Source of the DNA: JBOHHR01 sp050740975
GTDB lineage: Bacteria > Pseudomonadota > Gammaproteobacteria > JBOHHR01
Direction: 5' to 3'
Length of the DNA stretch: 9,373 nucleotides
Assembly: GCA_050740975.1 (NCBI GenBank)
Contig: JBOIEE010000223.1
Span: 1-9,373, forward strand
Shown here: one piece after another, positions 1 to 5,655 of the stretch
Numbering within the stretch: position 1 is the stretch's first letter
Layout of the letters: each line of letters opens with the position of its first letter
Notes under the pieces: generated by a model
The model's input: the letters and a program-made list of their open reading frames with translations, nothing else
What the model was told of the DNA's origin: nothing
Database searches by the model: none
Made by a program: the position numbers and the translations under genes

Positions 1-270
1 AAATAGCGTAAACACAAGCAAACCGACTGCCGGATATCCGGGCAATATCGGGTGTCCTCTATAGATCTTTTTCGCCAAACCTAACAGAACGATGAATCCA
101 ATAACAAGGTTTATTAGAGAACGGTGCTCGCGTTCAGCGAAAAACATCGGCTGCGTCGCCATAGCCCACTGCTCAATACCAAACATACAGAAAACGCCCG
201 CTAATGCCGTGGCAGGCTGGAGTATGGTGGAAAGGAAAAGTGCCGCGACAACTGCCAGCACCGCTGTCAA
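1..270 (-). CDS. O-antigen polymerase/ligase-like membrane protein, N-terminal part (runs off left edge)
   Basis: About 90 codons are visible before the window ends. The product is strongly hydrophobic: a first membrane segment at about residues 3-28, then a loop with FGIEQWAMATQP and FFAEREHRSLINL, then a second segment (LVIGFIVLLGLAKKIY, about 55-70) and the start of a third. A QW-containing loop between early helices followed by a basic patch fits Wzy/WaaL-type polymerases and ligases, which join glycan repeat units in the inner membrane. The family call is from general resemblance only. I chose the TTG at 270 because a G-rich stretch (AGGGGGGGAG) lies just upstream and no in-frame ATG exists after the stop at 300-298. 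One extra G in the seven-G tract would join this frame to a GTG at 305, giving a basic N-terminus (VTNHLVRGG), so the true start is uncertain. Confidence 0.55.
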   Translation of the reverse strand, partial: MTAVLAVVAALFLSTILQPATALAGVFCMFGIEQWAMATQPMFFAEREHRSLINLVIGFIVLLGLAKKIYRGHPILPGYPAVGLLVFTLF

Positions 271-663
271 GACTGAACTCCCCCCCTGACAAGGTGATTA
301 GTCACTCTCGGACTGACGATATTCAAATAGCTATCGAAATGCCATACGTGCACACTGCACACCATTGGTAAATCCATCGATTGATCCCCATAGGTAGGAA
401 TCGCTTATACAGTTTAGCATTTGCCAGAACGCCGGGCACCTTCCTGCTTGACCTTTTAGAGAAAGCAACCTTATGCGGTGAACGTGCAGAGCTCTCGCAG
501 GTTGATAGCCTGTTCACGAACCGACAAGTGTCGCATGCGTTGCATCAGGTCAGTAAGATGAGAGAGGCTGCGCTGAAGTCGAGACTTCTCTGTCCTAAAA
601 AAAGACCCGGATTCTCGGATAAACGTGGAAGAGAAAGCCGCTGCATTGAGCCGGCATCCGCAG
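271..663. other. About 390 bases without a recognisable gene
   Basis: Both strands contain short open stretches of up to about 97 codons, but none has a sequence I recognise, a good ribosome site or coding-like composition. A small perfect inverted repeat (GTGCA-CAC-TGCAC) sits at 348-360, and a run of seven C occurs at 280-286. The segment lies between the membrane-protein gene and the IS3 remnant and may be decayed DNA from either side. I see no clear promoter or terminator. Confidence 0.3.
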
Positions 664-935
664 TTGAGCATTAGTCAGGAAGTGTGAGATCATTGGGCTG
701 GCGAAAGCGAGCCATTTCGGTTGGCGAGCACGCCAGAGTCAGACCTGGCGCTGATGCACTTGATTGACGAGGAGTACACCCGGCATCCGTTTTATGGGAG
801 CCGCAAGATGGGCGATTAATCTGCGCTGTCTGGGCTATCCAGTCAATCGCAAACGGGTACAGCGCTTGATTAAGCGAAGCGCATGGGATTGGGCCCCCAA
901 GCCCAACGCCGAGAGGATTTCGAAGGCTTTGAGCG
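664..935 (+). pseudogene. IS3-family transposase orfB remnant (N-terminal part, multiply frameshifted)
   Basis: Three plus-strand frames together spell the start of an IS3-family OrfB. First comes KCEIIGLAKAS (about 679-711), then SDLALMHLIDEEYTRHPFYG and SRKM (to about 810), then after a frameshift INLRCLGYPVNRKRVQRLIK (about 817-876), followed by remnants of MGLG and PKPN near 883-910. These match the HTH_21-type region upstream of the catalytic core, where the family reads roughly LIDEQYTRxPFYGSRRM...GYxVNRKRVQRLMRxMGL...PKP. The whole rve/DDE catalytic domain is absent, as are orfA and any terminal repeat I can see. It cannot make an active transposase. It marks an old insertion next to the polymerase gene and the degenerate chbG copy. 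Confidence 0.72.
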
Positions 936-1074
936 CGAGGTCCATGCGTTGTTTGTGGAAGCCCAGCGCGAGGTACTCGCCGAGGGGCTAGAGCGGTTGG
1001 ATGCCCCTCGCGAAGTGGATACCCACTTGTCCGCAATCGTCTCGATATCCCCGCTCGCAAATGCCTGACCATGC

Positions 1075-1224
1075 TCACGGCGAGGTGGTGGCTGCGTCCT
1101 CCACGGCCGCCCCGTTGGCCACCAAGGTGGCGGAGGTCACCCGCCCCGCGCGCATCATCGCAAAAATAGCGTCGTTGACCGGCTCGCTCAGGCCCAGGTT
1201 GTCGGCGTTGATAATGATTTTCAT
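1075..1224 (-). pseudogene. ChbG/YdjC-family deacetylase, second copy, degenerate N-terminal fragment
   Basis: Forty-nine codons begin MKIIINADNLGLSEPVNDAI and continue with RVTSATLVANGAAVEDAA before a TGA at 1077-1075. This is the N-terminus of the ChbG/YdjC/HpnK-type carbohydrate deacetylases, clearly related to but not identical with the intact copy at 4974-4228. The family NADD motif, whose acidic residues serve catalysis and metal binding, reads NADN here. Reading on past the stop in the same frame gives VGIHFARGIQPL (about 1036-1000), which resembles the family GVHLNLTEFxPL segment, so homology may extend to about 1000 across a nonsense codon; another stop follows. The metal-binding HxxxH region is missing. 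Its ATG overlaps the fkbH stop (ATGA, 1224-1221), so the two were translationally coupled in their source. It should be inactive. Confidence 0.75.
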
Positions 1225-3056
1225 TCCGGCAGTTCGGCGGAGAGCTGCACAATATCCTCGGAGGGGGCGGGCCGATCAAGCGGCAATTCCCGCGGCGCCG
1301 CGGCGTCCGCGCCGGGCGGGGGAGCGAAGCCCAGTTCGTCGAGCAGAGCGACCAGCGGGCCATTGCGGCTCGTGACGACCAGTTCGGCGATAAGCCGCCA
1401 CGCCCCGCGCGCCCTTTCCCGCTGCGCGAGCCATTGGAAGAACGCGTGCTCGACGCGCTTCTGGGCGATTCGGCAGGAAATGACGAAATTCGTGACGCGG
1501 GGCTCCGGTCCGCGCTCGTCCGCGGTGACGAATCCAACGATACCGTAGTCCCCGAAGCGGTCGGCGCAGTGCAGCGCGACGTTGAGCAGCCCGGGCGTGG
1601 CCAGCAACTCCGCGAATTCCGGCTCGGTGTAGTGGCGGCTCGAAAGGTTGAGCTGGTTGGAGCGTTGCACCAGTTCGTGGCAGCGGCGGACGGCGGCGTC
1701 CGCCGGGCGAAAAATGCGCAGGCGCATCCCGCAGGAACGCAGGAAGGCGTTGTAGTCGCCAGGGAAGGCTTGGGCGGCCTGTTCGCGCTGCATCCCTTCG
1801 AGGTAGGAAAGCCGGCGGGTGCGGCTCGTTTCAGTCACGGGCACGTCGAACTCCGGGCGCGCGAGCAGCGTGGGGATTTGCGCCTCGTCGTACACCCGCA
1901 CCATGGGCAGCGCGGCGGCGACCTGGGCGCGCTCGAAAGGCGAGTCGTCCATGAGGGCGAAACTGTCCACCCCGAGGTTCAACTTGGCTGCCACCTGCTG
2001 CAGGTTCTCGCTCTTGGCACCCCAGTTGATGGCGGGGTAGAGGAAAAACTCGCGCAAGCCGAAGCGTTCCAGTGCCGTCAGGGCCGGTTCGTGGTCATTC
2101 TTGCTCACGATGGTTTGCAGGATGCCGCGGGCATCCAGCGCGCGCACCAATTCAGCCACGCCGGGGCGGAGCGTCAGGCGGTCGGCGCCTTCGTCCACCA
2201 GCACGCCTTGCCAGAAGGTGTTGTCCAAGTCCCAGGCGAGCACCTTCACCTTCGCGGCCGGCGCGGCGGAAGCGGCTGCGGCCTTGGGTGCGGCTGTCGC
2301 CGTGGGAGCGAAGTGGTATTTGACAAAATCAAGCCAGGTGAAAATCAAGCGCGGCTCCTGGTTGCCCTCCGGATAGAGCGTGACGCGCGCACCCCGCCAG
2401 TCGAGCCGCTCGAGCATTGGGCGCGGTGGAAGGGTGACGAAATTATGCCCGGGCCAAATTGTCAGCGATTCGCGGAAAACCGGGCTCGGGCCGTCGCGCA
2501 CCTCGAGCAGCAGGCGCACGGATTCCGGGTTGGGGGAGAAGCACTCGAGGACGAAATCGTCGTAGTCCAGCTGGTCGTTGGGAGCGCCGAGGCGGGGCAG
2601 AAGTTTTCCGCGCAAGACCGTCCACGCGCCGTTGAGCCGCCGGTAGGGAGAAAGCCGGCGCAGGGCGGAGGAGGCGGTGTTGACCAGCGAGGTCCCGAGC
2701 CGGTCGAGCCGGGCCAGCCGGCGAAGGGCGGCGGGGCTCAGGGAGCGGGGGGAGAGGGCAGTTTCGATTTTTCCCCAGCGCCGGAAGCGCAGGTCGGCGC
2801 CCACGTCGAGCAGCCCGGCAAAGGCCGGATGGCGGGCGATGCCGTAAACGAGGCGCGCGCACTTGCGGTCGGCCCGCGCGACGTACAGCAGGCACGAGGA
2901 GTAACACTGCGGCGGCGCACACTCCAGGCAGTGCTCCTGCCACAGCAGCGGCATCGTGCGGGCGACGCGGGTGCGCGACAACCGCGACGGCTCGCTGGGC
3001 GCGGCGGCCGCCTCGGGCGCAGGCGGGCGGCGCGAGGACCAGTCGAATTCAAACAT
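1221..3056 (-). CDS. FkbH-like protein: HAD-IIIC phosphatase-like domain with GNAT-like C-terminus
   Basis: Encodes 611 residues. An N-terminal region carries a cysteine cluster (EHCLECAPPQCYSSC, residues 41-55, plus Cys66). A helical linker and a beta-rich stretch follow at about 165-248, then an Ala/Pro linker. The HAD domain starts near 270: DLDNT (Asp276, Asp278), VSKND (Ser318), WGAKSEN (Lys348) and DDSPFE (Asp370, Asp371), so all HAD motifs are intact. The C-terminus (about 430-575; QRSNQLNLSSR, FGDYGIVGF, SCRIAQKRVEHAF) is the acyltransferase-like region of FkbH proteins. Family members make glyceryl- or similar acyl-carrier intermediates from phosphorylated precursors, and an ACP remnant lies nearby; the substrate here is unknown. 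I chose ATG 3056 because upstream residues in frame look non-coding and overlap a divergent promoter region. No strong ribosome site is visible. Very G+C-rich and intact amid broken neighbours. Confidence 0.9.
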   Translation of the reverse strand: MFEFDWSSRRPPAPEAAAAPSEPSRLSRTRVARTMPLLWQEHCLECAPPQCYSSCLLYVARADRKCARLVYGIARHPAFAGLLDVGADLRFRRWGKIETALSPRSLSPAALRRLARLDRLGTSLVNTASSALRRLSPYRRLNGAWTVLRGKLLPRLGAPNDQLDYDDFVLECFSPNPESVRLLLEVRDGPSPVFRESLTIWPGHNFVTLPPRPMLERLDWRGARVTLYPEGNQEPRLIFTWLDFVKYHFAPTATAAPKAAAASAAPAAKVKVLAWDLDNTFWQGVLVDEGADRLTLRPGVAELVRALDARGILQTIVSKNDHEPALTALERFGLREFFLYPAINWGAKSENLQQVAAKLNLGVDSFALMDDSPFERAQVAAALPMVRVYDEAQIPTLLARPEFDVPVTETSRTRRLSYLEGMQREQAAQAFPGDYNAFLRSCGMRLRIFRPADAAVRRCHELVQRSNQLNLSSRHYTEPEFAELLATPGLLNVALHCADRFGDYGIVGFVTADERGPEPRVTNFVISCRIAQKRVEHAFFQWLAQRERARGAWRLIAELVVTSRNGPLVALLDELGFAPPPGADAAAPRELPLDRPAPSEDIVQLSAELPE

Positions 3057-3136
3057 GCGTCGGCTTGCGTTGGGCCGGGACGGCGCGGTGTGCCGGAGCC
3101 CGGCTGAACCCACCCGCCGTGGCTGGCGGGCGGATT

Positions 3137-3164
3137 TTGGCAACGAGAGTTTCCACTCTATCCT
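3137..3164 (+). promoter_or_regulatory. Candidate sigma70-type promoter for the carA fragment
   Basis: TTGGCA (3137-3142), a 16-base spacer and TATCCT (3159-3164) lie about 80 bases upstream of the carA start at 3247. It overlaps a candidate promoter on the other strand, which would fit divergent transcription of carA and fkbH in the source genome. Recognised by eye only. Confidence 0.25.
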
Positions 3165-3183
3165 GAAGTATCCGTGCTGGCAA
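3155..3183 (-). promoter_or_regulatory. Candidate sigma70-type promoter for fkbH
   Basis: On the minus strand TTGCCA (3183-3178) is followed after 17 bases by TAGAGT (3160-3155), about 100 bases upstream of the fkbH start. Its -10 region overlaps that of the plus-strand candidate, so the two would compete. If functional, it would give fkbH a transcript independent of the broken polysaccharide operon. Confidence 0.28.
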
Positions 3184-3246
3184 ATCCTTTTCGGTCGGCA
3201 TATTTGCGTTGCGTCCCACGGCGGCCGGTCGTAATGGCTTGCGCTC

Positions 3247-3415
3247 ATGGCTGAAATTTCCCCCGGGCAGGGCGTGCTGGCGTTGGAAGACGGCAGCGTC
3301 TCTCGTGGGCCGGCCTTTGGCGCGCGCAATACGGTCGTCGGCGAGGCCGTCTTCAACACCAGCGTGACGGACAGGAGATCCTGACCGACCCGTCGTACTT
3401 CGCGCAAATCGTAAC
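3247..3415 (+). pseudogene. carA: carA fragment (carbamoyl-phosphate synthase small subunit), N-terminus only
   Basis: From ATG 3247 the frame reads GVLALEDGSVSRGPAFGA then VVGEAVFNTSVT, the conserved N-terminus of the glutaminase subunit of carbamoyl-phosphate synthase. At about 3367-3373 the expected TGYQEILTDPSY is interrupted: about four bases corresponding to Gly-Tyr are missing, and QEILTDPSYFAQIVT resumes in another frame up to about 3415. There all similarity stops and acyl-AMP ligase sequence begins on the other strand. Only about 55 of the usual 350 or more residues remain, without the glutamine amidotransferase domain, so it is non-functional. The fragment lies divergent to fkbH and shares its G+C-rich composition, so both probably came from the same source segment. 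A working carA is presumably elsewhere in the genome. Confidence 0.75.
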
Positions 3416-3870
3416 TCGACCTGATCGACTACCCGAAAGAGTCGTGGTCGTTGTGCCTCGCTGAGCCGGGCAACACAGTGAGCTGCGACGGTCTCGCGCA
3501 CCGGGGCCTGATCCGTGCCGGGCGCGATCACAAGATCGCAGGCCACGAGCTGCCCTGCAATGGACGACGACTTGGCATAGACTCGAACATCAGAAATGCC
3601 GGGTACCTGACGGATAACCTGTTCGACCTCGAGCGGATGCACTTTGTTGCTGCCGACGTTGATCATGTCCGAACCTCGACCCATGAAATACCACTCTCTC
3701 GCGGACAATTTCAACCAGATCGCCCGTCGCCAACCATTCACCGGCTTGCGACGTGTCACAGGCCAGTCGATCGTAGCCCTGCATGCGGTTAGCAGAGCGA
3801 ACCAGGAGCTTGCCCTCGTCGATCTGCAGTTGCACGCCGTCCGCCGACGTCTGCACCAAGATCGTTACGC
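3413..3870 (-). pseudogene. Acyl-AMP ligase (AMP-dependent synthetase), C-terminal fragment with frameshift
   Basis: Two minus-strand frames join into the end of an ANL-superfamily adenylating enzyme. The first (about 3862-3690) reads VQLQIDEGKLLVRSANRMQG then GEWLATGDLVEIV, the TGD motif. The second (about 3688-3413) reads GRGSDMINVGSNKVHPLEVE, the hinge and C-domain motif, followed by QVPGISDVRVYA and FRVVDQVEL. An extra G in the triplet at 3682-3680 accounts for the switch; removing it restores FHGRGSDMI. The N-terminal AMP-binding domain is absent, and the end carrying the A10 Lys (usually SGK) is cut off where carA sequence begins at about 3413. It would have activated an acyl group for transfer to the carrier protein encoded upstream. 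It cannot be active as it stands. Confidence 0.8.
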
Positions 3871-3896
3871 TCTATCAAAGCCGCACCTTCCCCCTT

Positions 3897-4022
3897 GTTG
3901 ACAAAACCCAGAGCGGAGGCCCGTAACACTTGCCACAGGAAGGTCCAAAGCGCCACCCACGGCGAGAAGATGCGCATGCGAAAACCAAAGCCAAGACGCT
4001 GCACTAGGTCTGTGACATCTTA
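3897..4022 (-). pseudogene. Probable IS4-type transposase N-terminal fragment
   Basis: A minus-strand stretch reads LVQRLGFGFRMRIFSPWVAL then WTFLWQVLRA. This resembles the N-terminus of a group of IS4-family transposases with the pattern Rx(V/I)F(S/T)P(L/W)VTLWxFLxQVL. It starts abruptly after a stop at 4022-4020. In an adjacent frame an ATG at 4039 gives MLEDLHKMSQT, which could be the original start separated by a frameshift. The SCR-type motif that normally follows is missing, and sequence turns into ligase-like DNA between about 3897 and 3865. No DDE residues remain. It sits exactly between the truncated acp and the truncated ligase, so insertion and later deletion there is the natural reading. 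The family assignment is from memory of the motif alone. Confidence 0.5.
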
Positions 4023-4040
4023 TGCAGGTCTTCCAGCATA
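4021..4040. repeat. Short inverted repeat (hairpin)
   Basis: TATGCAGG-TCTT-CCAGCATA has eight-base arms with one mismatch around a four-base loop. It lies at the 5' end of the transposase fragment, near the point where acp sequence is lost. It may be part of the element's leader; there is no T-run to make it a terminator. Confidence 0.4.
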
Positions 4041-4086
4041 CAGGACGCTCACTTATTTAAGATGCTCATATTACACGCTTTTCCTC

Positions 4087-4191
4087 TTAAGTCAGCGCCA
4101 TTCGCGTCAGCCCCTTATTCTTGAAAACGGCCTCGATGCTCTTGATGACGGTTTGTTGCACCTCGTCTTCGGTCGTGTGGCTATTTGCCAT
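4087..4191 (-). pseudogene. Acyl carrier protein, N-terminal fragment
   Basis: ATG 4191 opens a 34-codon frame: MANSHTTEDEVQQTVIKSIE then AVFKNKGLTRMALT and a stop. The acidic N-terminus followed by an amphipathic helix (VQQTVIKSIEAVF) fits helix I of acyl carrier proteins and stops before the DSL motif whose Ser carries phosphopantetheine. A typical ACP has about 75-90 residues, so more than half is lost. The gene starts 36 bases after the chbG stop in the same direction, and the ligase that would load it follows about 220 bases downstream, a common gene pairing. The break at about 4087 coincides with the start of transposase-like sequence. A small unrelated protein remains possible because the diagnostic half is missing. 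Confidence 0.6.
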
Positions 4192-4227
4192 CCAGTCAGA
4201 TTCCTGCTAGGCGATGCCGTTAAGTTC

Positions 4228-4974
4228 CTACAGGTCGTGGTAGCTGATGAACTCGATGGGGTAAGGGGCATGATCCCACCACAGTTGGTCGAGAAGCGCG
4301 GTTTCGTTCGTACAATCCGGATGCCCGGGATGAAGCATCAACTCGACGGTGCGGTACTGCGGCGGTTTACGATCGAGCAGGATCACGAAGGTGGTCAGGT
4401 CGGTGAAGCCCTCGGTGGTGCGAGTCGTCCAAAAGGTGCGAAGTGCCCAGTTCCAAGCCGCCTTGGCACACAGACGAGCTCTGAGCTTAACGTTATTCGA
4501 AGCGTAGAGGTTGCGGGTGGCACGCACCCGGCGAATCCCGAACTCCCGCTGCAATTGCTTGAGCGCACCAAACAGCCTTGGGATGGTATGGACGTGATGA
4601 TGTGAATCGAAGTGCGAAACCGGCACGCCATGGTTGAGCACCCGCTGTACCTGGGTCCGCCACTCCCGCAGCACCGCATTTCGAAAGGGCGCGTTCATGC
4701 GGTATTGGCGAACGTTGCCGCTAAAACAGCCATCGTCGTCGAGATACTTACTGAATCCGGGATCCTTGGTCAGCGACTCAAAGCTCGTGAGATTGAGATG
4801 TACCCCGAAGGAGCAATTCTTGAACCGCGGAACCTGTGAGGCAGCTTGCACGAGCGCCGGCCCATTTGCCATCAGCGTCGCGGAGGTGAGCCGCCCTCGA
4901 TCGAGGAGATCGAAGATGGCATCGTTTACCCTGTCGCTAATGCCCAAATCGTCTGCGTTGAGGATGACCTTCAT
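4228..4974 (-). CDS. ChbG/YdjC/HpnK-type carbohydrate deacetylase
   Basis: Encodes 248 residues, close to the usual length of the family of metal-dependent deacetylases that remove N-acetyl groups from sugars. Conserved features are present in order: NADDLG (6-11), SATLMANGPA (31-40), GVHLNLT (57-63, His59), FDSHHHVH (122-129, His127) and LHPGHPD (214-220). The Asp of NADD, His59 and His127 fit the known metal-site pattern of the fold. I chose ATG 4974 because it gives the conserved MKVILNADD start and has GGAG nine bases upstream. A deacetylase here probably trims an N-acetylated sugar of the polysaccharide or its lipid-linked precursor. HpnK-like members work near hopanoid genes, but none are seen here. 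The start overlaps the acetyltransferase frame by 38 bases. A degenerate relative lies at 1224-1075. Confidence 0.9.
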   Translation of the reverse strand: MKVILNADDLGISDRVNDAIFDLLDRGRLTSATLMANGPALVQAASQVPRFKNCSFGVHLNLTSFESLTKDPGFSKYLDDDGCFSGNVRQYRMNAPFRNAVLREWRTQVQRVLNHGVPVSHFDSHHHVHTIPRLFGALKQLQREFGIRRVRATRNLYASNNVKLRARLCAKAAWNWALRTFWTTRTTEGFTDLTTFVILLDRKPPQYRTVELMLHPGHPDCTNETALLDQLWWDHAPYPIEFISYHDL

Positions 4975-5488
4975 CGGATTTGTCTCCAGCTCCAGCGTGC
5001 ACCACAACAGAACCCTCACCAATTGTGACACCTGGGCCGATATACGCGCCCGCACCGATCCAGGCGCCACTTCCTATCCTAATTTTCTTCCTCACCAACG
5101 GATTGGTTGGTAGTGTGTAGTTATGGGTACCCCCGCATAAATAGGCGTCTTGGGACATAATGACCTGATCACCTATCTCAATGACATCGAGGTTATATAG
5201 TGTGACTCTAGGACCTATTGCGATATAGCGGCCGGCCTTCACTAACCATAGAAACTGTATTTTTGCCGACCCAGATATCTCAGCACGCAGATCCGCCTGT
5301 GCGCCAAAAATCCGTAGAATAAGCGGTCTCCCAAAGCGCGAACGCTTCCAGCAAAGCTTCCAAATCGTCCCCCAGACGATCACCCAAACGATTCTTAGAG
5401 GATAGAACCAGAAGGGGTAAGGAAATCGAACACCGTCGTGGATCCTCAAAAGATCTGATGACTGCCTCACATTTATAACCACAAACAT
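4937..5488 (-). CDS. WcaF-like hexapeptide-repeat acetyltransferase with abnormal C-terminus
   Basis: Encodes 183 residues. After an aromatic amphipathic N-terminal region (YPFWFYPLRIVWVIVWGTIW, 29-48) comes a left-handed beta-helix: IGPRVTLYNLDVIEIGDQVI, then YLCGGTHNYTLP with the probable catalytic His122, then GAWIGAGAYIGPGVTIGEGS (141-160). This matches the WcaF/NodL-like group that O-acetylates sugars from acetyl-CoA in the cytoplasm. The normal ending (VVGAR...VxAGNPA) is absent: after GEGSVV the frame gives VHAGAGDKSDEGHPQRRRFG and stops inside chbG. Supplying one base after SVV would restore VVGAR and end at a TGA overlapping the chbG ATG, so a small deletion is likely, but even then the last 20-30 residues would be missing. 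Activity is doubtful though possible, since the core is complete. Confidence 0.78.
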   Translation of the reverse strand: MFVVINVRQSSDLLRIHDGVRFPYPFWFYPLRIVWVIVWGTIWKLCWKRSRFGRPLILRIFGAQADLRAEISGSAKIQFLWLVKAGRYIAIGPRVTLYNLDVIEIGDQVIMSQDAYLCGGTHNYTLPTNPLVRKKIRIGSGAWIGAGAYIGPGVTIGEGSVVVHAGAGDKSDEGHPQRRRFGH

Positions 5489-5655
5489 GCCGCTTGGGTT
5501 TCAGGCACACGCTGAACCCTCAGTTGAACTTCTGATGAATTTACAGCCTCTCGCTGTTTCTATCGCTAGATTTTAGCCCGACCACGCATATACACAAGCT
5601 ATCCGTCGTTGCGCAACGCGCCAAACGCGGGCTGACGAGCAACATCGAAAGCTGT

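Noticed and set aside
265..270. TTGACA on the minus strand as a promoter -35 box
   Set aside because: No -10-like hexamer follows at 16-18 bases, and the bases are more likely the start codons of the membrane-protein gene.
284..291. CRISPR or tandem-repeat array anywhere in the window
   Set aside because: I looked for regularly spaced repeats on both strands and saw none; only homopolymer runs such as the one near here occur.
671..1537. A 288-codon minus-strand frame
   Set aside because: It overlaps fkbH, the chbG copy and the IS3 remnant in a different frame and has no recognisable protein features.
1434..3107. A 557-codon open frame on the plus strand opposite fkbH
   Set aside because: It is antisense to a gene with complete HAD motifs, its translation is Gly/Arg/Ala-rich with no recognisable domain, and long antisense frames are expected in very G+C-rich DNA.
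3057..3407. N-terminal extension of fkbH up to 3407
   Set aside because: The extension overlaps the carA fragment and the divergent promoter region and looks non-coding; protein-like sequence starts at ATG 3056.
3895..4605. A 236-codon plus-strand frame
   Set aside because: It runs antisense to the transposase fragment, acp and chbG, and those minus-strand genes carry the recognisable motifs.
5607..5618. Perfect 12-base palindrome CGTTGCGCAACG
   Set aside because: It is single, short and without a T-run or a second copy nearby, so neither operator nor terminator can be supported.
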